A stretch of 5,916 nucleotides of DNA, from contig JAGVKI010000097.1 of assembly GCA_020050695.1 (NCBI GenBank), forward strand, positions 1 through 5,916, written 5' to 3'. Source of the DNA: Alphaproteobacteria bacterium. Lineage in GTDB: Bacteria > Pseudomonadota > Alphaproteobacteria > Rickettsiales > SXRF01. The translations under genes and the position numbers were made by a program. Every line of letters begins with the position of its first letter. Position 1 is the first letter of the stretch. Below are positions 5,900-5,916 of the stretch, piece by piece. The notes beneath the pieces are model-generated. The model did not search any database. It saw nothing but the letters and a program-made list of their open reading frames with translations, and was not told where the DNA came from.

Positions 5900-5916
5900 A
5901 GATCGGAAGAGCACAC
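5900..5916. other. Illumina TruSeq adapter remnant (assembly artefact)
   Basis: AGATCGGAAGAGCACAC is exactly the first 17 bases of the standard Illumina TruSeq read-1 adapter. It ends the window, so it was carried in from an untrimmed short-insert read. It is not genomic. It creates a false GTG start and four further false codons in frame with the chorismate mutase gene. Confidence 0.95.

Noticed and set aside
5912..5914. GTG at 5914 as the start of the chorismate mutase gene
   Set aside because: It is inside the adapter sequence and the mutase domain is clearly cut, so it cannot be a natural start.

Overview
The window is a 5.9 kb piece of a bacterial genome. It is most likely an alphaproteobacterium of the Rhodospirillales or a related uncultured lineage. 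The basis is the gene order chorismate mutase - hisC - tyrA, a chorismate mutase carrying a decayed prephenate-dehydratase/ACT tail, and the style of the D-amino acid transaminase and its HAD partner. This assignment comes from recalled family features, not from a search. Base composition is moderate, and coding density is close to 100%. There is no RNA gene, mobile element, CRISPR array or long non-coding stretch. The piece looks like a complete short contig, because its last 17 bases (5900-5916) are Illumina adapter and not genome.

Left half (1-2990, + strand): three tightly packed genes. The first is open at the left edge. It encodes the C-terminal part of a family 2 glycosyltransferase continuous in frame with an NAD(P)-dependent epimerase/dehydratase-type domain. 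After 6 bases comes a D-amino acid transaminase (dat). A HAD-family phosphatase follows, overlapping the dat stop codon by one base. The spacing implies one transcription unit. Surface polysaccharide building plus D-amino acid supply suggests a cell-envelope theme, but that link is inferred.

Right half (2977-5899, - strand): an aromatic amino acid operon read right to left. It holds a chorismate mutase-type protein (5' end lost at the contig edge), hisC, and tyrA with a GTG start. Chorismate mutase makes prephenate, the TyrA dehydrogenase oxidises it (or arogenate), and the HisC-type aminotransferase can supply the aromatic transamination step as well as act in histidine synthesis.

The two units converge and their coding regions overlap by 14 bases (2977-2990). 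Two back-to-back hairpins in the overlap could end transcription from each side. The most interesting points are the glycosyltransferase-epimerase fusion, an apparent second copy of the C-terminal helical domain in TyrA, and the decayed P-protein architecture of the chorismate mutase gene. I see no sign of a new defence or mobile system; this is mostly ordinary core metabolism.
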